The translations under genes were made by a program, and so were the position numbers. DNA of 21,579 nucleotides from Firmicutes bacterium UBA2530 (GTDB taxonomy: Bacteria; Bacillota; Clostridia; Tissierellales; Sedimentibacteraceae): NCBI GenBank assembly GCA_002340985.1, contig DDNC01000026.1, positions 10,124 to 31,702 of the forward strand. The letters are read 5' to 3'. A model generated the notes under the pieces. The model saw nothing but the letters and a program-made list of their open reading frames with translations. It did not search any database and was not told where the DNA came from. Of the stretch, positions 8,156 to 14,394 are shown in pieces. Position 1 is the first letter of the stretch; each line of letters starts with the position of its first letter.

Positions 8156-9235
8156 CTAATTTACCACCTTTTCTTTGCGGAGAACTTCAAGACCAAGCTT
8201 AAATGCCTGCTGCTGTGTCTTATCCTGATGATTATCAAATTGCAGCTTGTAGCTCTCGATTATGTTAAATTCATTGCAGTCCTGTATTTTAACTTCTGAA
8301 TTCTTATAAATGTAATTTTCATCAAACTCAATATAGTAAAAAAATTGCCTTGCTTCATTTTCAACTTCATCCATTGAAATATCTGTGTTGACTTCCCCTG
8401 TGAGATTTATTCTTACATAATCTTTGATGTTGGAAAATGTATCTCCCGAGAATTTTATCAGGTCGAGAATTTTATTGAAGCTGTAGCCGGATTCTAAGTT
8501 GATATTGCGGGTTATGAACTTTCTTTTGGACAGAGGCTTAAATTCATATTCCACTGTTCCTTTTTCGATATCTCCTTTAACTATGCCGTGCTCGCCTTCT
8601 TCGTCAAAGGAAGTTGGCTCGGGACTTCCGCAGTATACGATATTATCCTGCTCTGCTGAAAAGTTGTTTCTGCCTCCCAAAGCACAATAGTCAAATTTAT
8701 TTTTTATGGCATCTATACTTGCAAACAGCTCAGTATCTGCATCACAGTGCAGCAAAAGAACGTTAATACTGCTCTCATCCACAGAAATATCATACATTGC
8801 CTGAGCAAGCAGTTGTTCATTGCTGTCACTGCTCATGGAATAAACGCATAAATTTTCTTCATGGAAATAAATTTTTTCCATGTTCTGGGTGTTTTTGATT
8901 ATGTGCACGTTTCCCGGCCAGTCTATATATTCATATAGGCTGCTTATATTGTACGGGTCGTTTTTTCCGCACGCAATTATAACATCTGTATCAGGAATTG
9001 ATTTGAACTTTGCAGACAGACCTTTAAGGATTTTGAAGTTTATATATTCTCCTTCTGTCAAGTTTCCTGCAATAAACAGAAATCGGGTTTTTTCATTCCT
9101 TGCCGTCCTGATTATTTCATCAAATGTATCCTGTATTTCCTGCCTTCTCTTTTCTCTTTCCTTCAGGCTGAAGTTCTTAATACGAAATCTTTTTCCTATA
9201 TGTATATCTGATGTATGTATAAAGCTGACTTTCAT
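8156..9235 (-). CDS. SbcD/Mre11-like (YhaO-type) protein with degenerate nuclease active site
   Basis: 359-aa protein with the calcineurin-like fold of SbcD/Mre11/YhaO. Order and spacing of motifs are kept, but several ligands are not. Motif I SDIHIG is intact (D10, H12). The metal-bridging Asp of motif II (usually GDL) is Asn58 in AGNLTE. The GNHD motif reads GKND (90-93), losing the His. H163 in LLLHCD is kept. GHxH reads GGRN (187-190), losing both His. Such a protein is unlikely to be a normal two-metal nuclease. The reading frame is intact over full length with a good GGGGAG ribosome binding site, so it is probably a functional structural subunit rather than a pseudogene. It precedes its ATPase partner by 1 nt and follows the acetyltransferase gene by 21 nt. 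Confidence 0.88.
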   Translation of the reverse strand: MKVSFIHTSDIHIGKRFRIKNFSLKEREKRRQEIQDTFDEIIRTARNEKTRFLFIAGNLTEGEYINFKILKGLSAKFKSIPDTDVIIACGKNDPYNISSLYEYIDWPGNVHIIKNTQNMEKIYFHEENLCVYSMSSDSNEQLLAQAMYDISVDESSINVLLLHCDADTELFASIDAIKNKFDYCALGGRNNFSAEQDNIVYCGSPEPTSFDEEGEHGIVKGDIEKGTVEYEFKPLSKRKFITRNINLESGYSFNKILDLIKFSGDTFSNIKDYVRINLTGEVNTDISMDEVENEARQFFYYIEFDENYIYKNSEVKIQDCNEFNIIESYKLQFDNHQDKTQQQAFKLGLEVLRKEKVVN

Positions 9236-9256
9236 GGTTTCTCCCCTTATCCCATG

Positions 9257-10054
9257 TTATTCTTCCGCAGCTATCATCCAGCTGCCTATTGTTTCAAAAC
9301 CGATGCCGTGATATATTTTACCGGCTTCTGGATTATCATAAAACAAGCATATGCTGCCGCAGTCCTTAAGCACATCCGTACAAAGACTGGAAATACAGTT
9401 CACTGCCATGCCCTGTCTCCTGTAATCCTTATTTGTTGCAACACTTATAACCATTGCTGCATACTGGTTTTCAGCCGATGTTCCCGCTGTAGATACAATG
9501 CTTCCTTCTTCGTTTTCTATATAGTAGAATCGTCCTGTTCCAGTCTCAATACTTCTTCTTAGCATTTCTCTGTTCTCTCCGGTTGATCTAAACTCCTCAA
9601 TTGAATCTATGAAATCAGCCAGCCTGTCCACATCCTCCACAGATGCGATGTTAATTACATATCTGCCCTCGGCCTTCAAAAGTTTTGATTTATCCCTGAG
9701 CTCACAAAAAAATTTTTTACTAACAACCTTATTATTAAGTGCGTCAATAAATTTTTCCGCAACGTCATATTTTCCTGAAATAAGCTTTTTATCTTTATAT
9801 GATGAAATAATTTCTTTGAATCTTTCCGGCTTCCCAGCGTAGCCTTCCTTAAAATATGGAATAAAATTGTCAAAATATCTGAGAAGCACTCCTTGAAGTG
9901 CGCCATGATTATTGAAGTCGCCCCATAAATCCATGCATGGCTCCTCAAATCCCGTATTGAGAATATCTCCTATTATAAACAAATTGAACGCAGCTTCCTC
10001 CGAAAGAAACTCCAATGCTGTAATCGCATCCTTTGCATTTAATTTTCTGATCAT
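9257..10054 (-). CDS. GNAT-family N-acetyltransferase
   Basis: 265-aa protein with a divergent N-terminal half (1-125) and a C-terminal GNAT fold. The acetyl-CoA pyrophosphate loop is visible as YRRQGMA (211-217) after the beta-4 strand MVISVATN. A C-terminal FYDNP...GIGF-like segment is typical of beta-5/alpha-4. The two-lobed size is like GNAT proteins with an N-terminal pseudo-acetyltransferase half. The acceptor substrate is unknown. The start has AAAAAGGAGG 5-6 nt upstream. It lies 38 nt after the Crp/Fnr-type gene and 21 nt before the SbcD-like gene with no terminator on either side, so it is probably the second gene of that operon. Confidence 0.85.
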   Translation of the reverse strand: MIRKLNAKDAITALEFLSEEAAFNLFIIGDILNTGFEEPCMDLWGDFNNHGALQGVLLRYFDNFIPYFKEGYAGKPERFKEIISSYKDKKLISGKYDVAEKFIDALNNKVVSKKFFCELRDKSKLLKAEGRYVINIASVEDVDRLADFIDSIEEFRSTGENREMLRRSIETGTGRFYYIENEEGSIVSTAGTSAENQYAAMVISVATNKDYRRQGMAVNCISSLCTDVLKDCGSICLFYDNPEAGKIYHGIGFETIGSWMIAAEE

Positions 10055-10092
10055 GGCAACCTCCTTTTTGTATTATTCTATCATAATCCTCT

Positions 10093-10782
10093 TTAGTCCG
10101 CAAGTTCCTTCAACCTGTCCAAATCAACTATCTTTACTGTTGAACGATACACGTCTATTATGCTGTCCTGCTGCATGGATGAAAACTCCCTTGAGAGCGA
10201 CGGCCTCTTGACATTTAAAAAATCAGCCAACTCCTGCCTTTTCATTGGCATGTCAAATATCAGGGAATTTGTTTTTTTATGCAGCTCTAAAAGATATACT
10301 GCAATACGTCCTTTCAATGTTTCTGCATTTAAAATATGCATTTTTTTATTCAGCATAACAATTTTGTCAGAAAGAATTGTCAGCATGTTTCTGATTAATA
10401 TATTGTGATAATTGCATGCCTCCATGCACATGGTGAAAAATATGCTGTAAGGTAATATAAGGGCCTTGCTGTTTCCCTGGCTGATTAAGTCATAGGGAGT
10501 TTCCTTTGATGAAGAAAAGGCAAGGGCTTCTCCGAACAAGTCATTTATTTCCAACGATGTTACTATTACTCTTGCACCGTTGTATTTTTGTGATACGAGA
10601 TTGAAGCTGCCTTCTACCACTATTCCCAGCTTTTTAATTGTATCGTCCTTTTGAAATAACATCTGATTATCCTTGTACTCAACAACCTCTGCCTTGCTGC
10701 ATTTAAGTATATGCGCTATTTCCTTCTCGTTTATACCCTCAAACAACTGATTACTTTTTATAACCTTTATTATTTCATCCAT
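10093..10782 (-). CDS. Crp/Fnr-family transcriptional regulator (HcpR-like candidate)
   Basis: 229-aa regulator with an N-terminal cyclic-nucleotide-binding-type beta-roll (about 10-115), a dimerisation helix (about 118-150) and a C-terminal winged helix-turn-helix (about 178-225). The recognition helix reads RPSLSREFSSM (193-203). No four-Cys FNR-type iron-sulphur motif is present at the N-terminus, so it is not a classical FNR. It is divergent from a ferredoxin-type protein, with a GTAAC-N4-GTTAC palindrome between them. That arrangement and motif resemble what I recall for clostridial HcpR regulators, which respond to nitrosative stress, possibly through haem. The exact effector is inference. 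The gene is probably first in an operon running down to the phosphoesterase. Confidence 0.85.
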   Translation of the reverse strand: MDEIIKVIKSNQLFEGINEKEIAHILKCSKAEVVEYKDNQMLFQKDDTIKKLGIVVEGSFNLVSQKYNGARVIVTSLEINDLFGEALAFSSSKETPYDLISQGNSKALILPYSIFFTMCMEACNYHNILIRNMLTILSDKIVMLNKKMHILNAETLKGRIAVYLLELHKKTNSLIFDMPMKRQELADFLNVKRPSLSREFSSMQQDSIIDVYRSTVKIVDLDRLKELAD

Positions 10783-10814
10783 GGGTTTTTCCTTCTTTAC
10801 TTTTCTTTCTTTAT

Positions 10815-10824
10815 GTTATATAAC
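10815..10824. promoter_or_regulatory. GTTATATAAC palindrome, possible -10 region of the regulator gene
   Basis: A perfect 10-bp palindrome about 33 bp upstream of the Crp/Fnr start. Read on the minus strand it supplies a TATAAC-like -10. The matching -35 would fall inside the GTAAC-N4-GTTAC site, which would allow self-repression. The promoter match is weak. Confidence 0.35.
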
Positions 10825-10829
10825 TATTA

Positions 10830-10843
10830 GTAACAAATGTTAC
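10830..10843. promoter_or_regulatory. GTAAC-N4-GTTAC operator of the Crp/Fnr-ferredoxin divergon
   Basis: Perfect inverted repeat GTAAC-AAAT-GTTAC in the divergent intergenic region. Its centre (10836.5) is about 41.5 bp upstream of the start site predicted from the TATAAT at 10866-10871, the classic class II activator position for Crp/Fnr proteins. It also overlaps the weak -35 region predicted for the regulator gene itself. Confidence 0.65.
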
Positions 10844-10865
10844 ATACTTTATTTTTTAATTTTAA

Positions 10866-10871
10866 TATAAT
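10866..10871 (+). promoter_or_regulatory. -10 element of the ferredoxin gene promoter
   Basis: A perfect TATAAT on the plus strand, 35 bp upstream of the ferredoxin start codon. No good -35 hexamer is present at 16-18 bp (CATACT-like sequence only), as expected for an activator-dependent promoter with the palindrome at about -41.5. Confidence 0.65.
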
Positions 10872-10905
10872 GCAATCATTAAGTAAAGATATTTGTGAGG
10901 TAAAT

Positions 10906-11634
10906 ATGAAAAGAAAAATTGTTAAAATACATGAAGAAAAATGCAACGGGTGTGGATTATGTGTAAATGCATGTCATGAGGGCGCACTGGAACTTGTGAA
11001 CGGAAAAGCAGTGCTGCTTTCAGATATATACTGTGACGGTCTTGGAGATTGCCTGCCTCAGTGTCCTGTTGACGCAATAGAAATCATTGAAAGGGAAGCA
11101 GAAGAGTTTGACAAGGAATTGGTCGAAAGAAGAATGCAGGAAAGAAAACAGAAGGAAGATAAGAAAGAAATGCCGTGCGGATGTCCTGGACACCATGCAA
11201 AGCTTATAAATCACAAGGCTCCTTTAAGCGTTAAAAGCGTTCAGAAAGAGGAAGAAAATGTTCAAATCAGCAGCCAGCTCAGACAATGGCCTGTTCAGAT
11301 AAAGCTGGTTTCACCTATGGCTCCTTATTTTGACGGCGCTGATATATTGGTTGCCGCAGACTGCACAGCATATGCCTATGCAAACATACATCAGGATTTC
11401 ATGAAAGGTAAGGTAACAATAATCGGTTGTCCGAAGCTGGATGACGTGGACTATTCTGAAAAGCTTACAGCCATATTGGAAAACAACGATGTAAAAAGCA
11501 TCACTGTGCTGAGAATGGAAGTTCCGTGCTGCTCAGGAATTGTAAATGCGGTTAAAAACGCAATAATGTCTTCAGGAAAGCTTATCCCTTGGGGATTCAA
11601 GGTTGTTGCAACAGACGGAACACTTTTAGACTAA
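10906..11634 (+). CDS. Two-cluster 4Fe-4S ferredoxin-type protein with Cys-rich C-terminal domain
   Basis: 242-aa protein and the only plus-strand gene. The N-terminal bacterial ferredoxin domain has a complete first cluster motif, C13-x2-C16-x2-C19-x3-C23. The second, C43-x5-C49-x3-C53-P, lacks the second Cys (Leu46). A charged linker (60-90) leads to CGCPGHH (91-97). A C-terminal domain holds further cysteines: C153, C175 in IIGCPKLDD, and C208-C209 in VPCCSG. It probably passes electrons or senses redox state; its partner is unknown. Similar proteins, as I recall, accompany Crp/Fnr-type or hybrid-cluster-protein genes in Clostridia. The start at 10906 (MKRKIV) is chosen over the upstream in-frame ATG at 10837 because it has a GTGAGG ribosome site and lies downstream of the promoter. 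Confidence 0.85.
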   Translation: MKRKIVKIHEEKCNGCGLCVNACHEGALELVNGKAVLLSDIYCDGLGDCLPQCPVDAIEIIEREAEEFDKELVERRMQERKQKEDKKEMPCGCPGHHAKLINHKAPLSVKSVQKEEENVQISSQLRQWPVQIKLVSPMAPYFDGADILVAADCTAYAYANIHQDFMKGKVTIIGCPKLDDVDYSEKLTAILENNDVKSITVLRMEVPCCSGIVNAVKNAIMSSGKLIPWGFKVVATDGTLLD

Positions 11635-11704
11635 TATCACAATCACGTTAACCTATAGCCATTTTTTCAAAAAGCCGTTATGAAAAATGGGCTGGTGTAT
11701 ACGT

Positions 11705-11739
11705 AAAGCTGCATGCGGAGATTTCTCCTCTGCAGCTTT
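11705..11739. terminator. Bidirectional hairpin between convergent ferredoxin and SanA-like genes
   Basis: Perfect 9-bp arms AAAGCTGCA/TGCAGCTTT with an inner GGAG/CTCC stem. It lies between two convergent stop codons (11634 on plus, 11744 on minus). T runs are short on both sides (TTTAATTT rightwards, TTTACG leftwards), so it can serve both genes but with moderate strength. A second imperfect hairpin (AGCC...GGGCT, about 11656-11693) precedes it. Confidence 0.65.
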
Positions 11740-11743
11740 AATT

Positions 11744-12424
11744 TCATCTGTCATTAGTGTCATCACCGTTTCCGCTGACAGGAATTAATTCCCCTCCTAT
11801 CTGCGAAGGCGGCTTCAGTATTGCCTTGAAGAAGTCCTTCACCCTTGCTGCCATTTCTCTGAGCTCTCTCATTTCCTGTCCGGCATAAACCTGTACATCA
11901 GCCGAGACTCCAACTGCTTCAACCCCAAGCCTTTTCGCAATATACAGCGCTCTGTGGAGATGATATCTTTGTGTCACTATAACGATTTTTTCCGCAGCAA
12001 ATATTTCTTTTGCACGATACACACTGTCATATGTGGATATTCCCGCATGGTCCATAAATATGTTTTCCGAAGGGACTCCCATATCAACGGCGCATCTTTT
12101 CATTATATTGACTTCATCATACCATTTCGTAGTGTGGTCGCCGCTCATGAGAATTCTGTCCGAAACTCCTGTATTATACAGTGCAACTCCGGTTGTTATT
12201 CTGTCCCTCAGCATAGGGCTGGGTGAGCCGTCACTTCTCACGCCCGCGCCCAAAACCAGTATACAGTCTGCCTGAGCATTCAGGGCATCCTCCATTGAGA
12301 CAATTCTGCCCAAAGTTGATATTACAACATATCGATCTATAGCTATAAACACAGAAAGCCCTATGGTTATAATTAAAATAAATATTGAAAATAAACGCTT
12401 TACAGCTCTTAATAGCTTCTTCAT
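11744..12424 (-). CDS. SanA/YdcF-family (DUF218) membrane-anchored protein
   Basis: 226-aa protein with one N-terminal membrane helix (about 12-32) following a basic stretch, so the rest is probably outside the membrane. The DUF218 fold is indicated by ILVLGAGVRSDGSPSP, LRDRITTGVALYN, ILMSGDH, the ENI.MD.AGISTYDSV region, and VTQRYHLHRAL. These are the conserved blocks of the SanA/ElyC/YdcF group, linked in enterobacteria to envelope integrity and vancomycin exclusion. The biochemical function is unknown. It is a single-gene transcript: its promoter is at 12453-12480, an adequate GGAG precedes the ATG at 12424, and the terminator starts 5 nt after the stop. Confidence 0.85.
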   Translation of the reverse strand: MKKLLRAVKRLFSIFILIITIGLSVFIAIDRYVVISTLGRIVSMEDALNAQADCILVLGAGVRSDGSPSPMLRDRITTGVALYNTGVSDRILMSGDHTTKWYDEVNIMKRCAVDMGVPSENIFMDHAGISTYDSVYRAKEIFAAEKIVIVTQRYHLHRALYIAKRLGVEAVGVSADVQVYAGQEMRELREMAARVKDFFKAILKPPSQIGGELIPVSGNGDDTNDR

Positions 12425-12452
12425 GTATTTCTCCGTACTAAAATATGAAACT

Positions 12453-12480
12453 ATTATACACCATTTAAGATAAGTTGCAA
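12453..12480 (-). promoter_or_regulatory. Promoter of the SanA-like gene
   Basis: TTGCAA (12475-12480), 16-bp spacer, perfect TATAAT (12453-12458) on the minus strand, about 30 nt above the start codon. Confidence 0.7.
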
Positions 12481-12770
12481 AGCCTTCTGTTCAAAGTTTC
12501 GGTATGCGGTTATTAATGGAAACATACGCAAGTGCGCGACAATAGCAGTTAATTCACTGCATGACCTATAATAATTTGCAGTTTATGCTATATAGATGTA
12601 GAATGACAAATATTTATGGCAGCAATTGTAACAAAGCTTGCATTACCGCATACTATGATTAGGGTTGTACGCAATAATGGAAATTTTTCTGACAAAGCAA
12701 AACGTGAAATATTATAAATTAGTTTATATGGACTTATAGTAAGTGTATAAAAATTCCATATAAAAATATA

Positions 12771-12925
12771 GCCAAAATGACCGTGTATTCGTCTGAAATG
12801 ACCTTTTACAGATACCGCGAAGCACAAATACAGGGATTTGAATTGAAATTTCAACAAAAGTTGTTTTTGTAAAAAAATTTTCATTTGTATTGACAATAAT
12901 TATATAAAATCCTTACAGAAATATA
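12771..12925. repeat. 155-bp repeat, copy 1
   Basis: First full unit. AAATGACC boxes lie at 12775-12782 and 12796-12803; the TTGAAATTTCAA palindrome is at 12843-12854. Confidence 0.9.
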
Positions 12926-13080
12926 GCCAAAATGACCGCGTATTCGTCTGAAATGACCTTTTATAGATACCGCGAAGCACAAATATAGGGATTTGAATTG
13001 AAATTTCAACAAAAGTTATTTTTGCAAAAAAATTTTCATTTGTATTGACAATTATTATATAAAATCCTTACAGAAATATA
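12926..13080. repeat. 155-bp repeat, copy 2
   Basis: Second full unit, nearly identical to copy 1. It differs at the CGCG after the first box and at the ttAttttt tract, which puts a stop codon in the minus-strand frame that is open in copies 1 and 3. Confidence 0.9.
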
Positions 13081-13200
13081 GCCAAAATGACCGTGTATTC
13101 GTCTGAAATGACCTTTTATAGATACCGCGGAGCACAAATATAGGGATTTGAATTGAAATTTCAACAAAGGCTGTTTTTGCAAAAAAAATTTCATTTGTAA
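13081..13200. repeat. 155-bp repeat, copy 3 (3' truncated)
   Basis: Third unit, matching through the catttgta segment. It then diverges, lacking the ttgacaattattatataaaa tail of the other copies. Confidence 0.85.
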
Positions 13201-13317
13201 TTGCAGAGATATATAAGCCTGATGCATAAGTATTGCTCCTACATCAGAAAAATTTGCATATTTTAAAAATGGTGATGGAAGCAAAAGAAATTTGTAGGTA
13301 AAGAAAACCTAACGCAT

Positions 13318-13349
13318 AAAAAAGAACAGGTACTTAACATCCTGTTCTT
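13318..13349 (-). terminator. Intrinsic terminator of the opp operon
   Basis: Minus-strand perfect 9-bp stem AAGAACAGG/CCTGTTCTT with a 10-nt loop. The stem ends in TT and is followed by four more T, giving a run of six T (13318-13323). It lies about 55 nt after the C39-like peptidase stop and ends the oppABCDF-peptidase transcript. Confidence 0.9.
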
Positions 13350-13405
13350 AGACTATCATTTTATTTATTAACTTATCTGATTACAACAAGCATTTTTATT
13401 TCATG

Positions 13406-14371
13406 CTATGGGGTAACTGCGTATATGTAGTGGCGCCATACCTTTATCCACTGGTCAAGCCTGTAATACTTGCGGACCTCAGTATTTGAATTTGCAGCAG
13501 GGTCGTTCACAACCACATATTCAATATCATCAATAACATCAAATCCCACAACAACCATTAAATGTCCGCCGGAAAATGAGGAAATCGCTCCGTCCAAATC
13601 TTCCTTATTATCCATGCGCACCGAAGCCACCACAGGTATTCCCTTTGCGATATAATTTTTTACTGTGTTTATTGATTTACATTTCTTTGTATATGCCCTC
13701 ATGCCCATTTCTCCCGCAAATGCGGCATTTTGAGGCCAATTGCCATATGCTTCGTTGCCGGTATCAAATGTCCCTCTTGTAACCTGTTCCAGTTCCACAT
13801 TTTTGCCGTGATACTTCAGTGCCATTGTCAGAGATGTTGGGCTGCATATTACATGAGCATCCTTGTGCCCGCTTGCCAGCTGGGAAATCAAAGGAACATT
13901 GGCAAGTGTCCTCAGATAGTCTCCTTCCACAGTCTCATCCTCTCCGGCGTCAGTCGAAAATGCTATCAGCTTCAGCTTCGGATTCTTTCCTTTTAAAACA
14001 ACCTTAATCTGCACAGCATCTCCATATTTATCGTTAAGAACGAAAATCCTGTCATCAGTTGCTCTGATAATTTCATCCTTGTAATAATTTCCAACTCCTG
14101 TGTTGTTGCCGTCTGTGGACCACAAGCCATAGCTTACATATGGTGTCCAATTGTCTTCAACTCTCAATCTTATAAAAAGCTCCACAAAGCTTCCTTTATC
14201 AGTCCTTGAATTCCATGAAGGAGTTATTTCCTTGAATTTCTCAGTTTCAACAATAGGAGTCTCCAAAAAGCCTTCTCCGTTATTTTCTGAAAGCTCAGCA
14301 AATTCACCTTTAACCGTTAAGTTATTTAATTGATTGGCCTCAAGGTCGCCATTCTCACAAATCCAGTCCAT
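13406..14371 (-). CDS. C39-like cysteine peptidase, apparently cytosolic
   Basis: 321-aa protein with two parts. Residues about 40-140 form a beta-rich domain (SWNSRTDKGSFVELFIRLR-type sequence) often seen ahead of C39-like peptidases. Residues 155-321 are a Peptidase_C39_2-type papain fold with Gln164 (possible oxyanion residue), Cys176 in ICSPTSLTMAL, His270 in GGHLMVVVGFD, and Asn289-Asp290 in VNDPAA. Relatives I know are mostly exported, yet this one has no signal peptide or membrane helix. The ATG at 14371 has GGGAGG 7 nt upstream, so the N-terminus is secure. It is the last gene of the opp operon, 23 nt after oppF. It may cleave imported peptides or a peptide substrate inside the cell; that is inference. 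Confidence 0.82.
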   Translation of the reverse strand: MDWICENGDLEANQLNNLTVKGEFAELSENNGEGFLETPIVETEKFKEITPSWNSRTDKGSFVELFIRLRVEDNWTPYVSYGLWSTDGNNTGVGNYYKDEIIRATDDRIFVLNDKYGDAVQIKVVLKGKNPKLKLIAFSTDAGEDETVEGDYLRTLANVPLISQLASGHKDAHVICSPTSLTMALKYHGKNVELEQVTRGTFDTGNEAYGNWPQNAAFAGEMGMRAYTKKCKSINTVKNYIAKGIPVVASVRMDNKEDLDGAISSFSGGHLMVVVGFDVIDDIEYVVVNDPAANSNTEVRKYYRLDQWIKVWRHYIYAVTP

Positions 14372-14394
14372 ATTAATCCTCCCGTCACCATAAT

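Larger units (their letters stand above)
12745..13200. repeat. Tandem array of a 155-bp repeat, about 2.9 copies
   Basis: The sequence beginning gccaaaatga recurs at 12771, 12926 and 13081, a constant period of 155 bp. Copies differ by only a few substitutions (for example CGTG/CGCG after the first ATGACC, and ACAG/ATAG near the middle), so duplication is recent or homogenised. The array has a degraded lead-in (12745-12770), and the third copy loses similarity at about 13200. Each unit contains two AAATGACC boxes 21 bp apart, the 12-bp palindrome TTGAAATTTCAA and an A/T-rich tail. No conserved coding frame exists across copies. Confidence 0.92.
12425..13405. other. Gene-free interval of about 1 kb
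   Basis: Holds the SanA-like promoter (12453-12480), AT-rich DNA with no convincing gene (12481-12744), the 155-bp tandem repeats (12745-13200), about 120 bp without recognised features, and the terminator of the opp operon (13318-13349). A 9-bp inverted repeat (GTATGCGGT at 12502-12510, ACCGCATAC at 12645-12653) is also present and could mark a decayed insertion. Confidence 0.8.

Noticed and set aside
8880..9311. Plus-strand frames across the SbcD-like and GNAT genes
   Set aside because: Shadow frames; the minus-strand proteins carry family motifs and ribosome sites.
12616..12717. 33-codon plus-strand frame starting MAAIVTKLALPHT
   Set aside because: No ribosome binding site, a stop directly upstream, and no recognised family. 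At most it is a relic of a longer gene.
12588..12896. Minus-strand open frame across repeat copy 1, and a similar one at 13036-13284 over copy 3, sharing a KGHFRRIHGHFGYI peptide
   Set aside because: Copy 2 has a stop codon in the same frame, differences between copies change amino acids, and no ribosome site precedes either frame. The likeness comes from the DNA repeat.
12745..13200. CRISPR array
   Set aside because: The period is 155 bp with no unique spacers; almost the entire unit is conserved.
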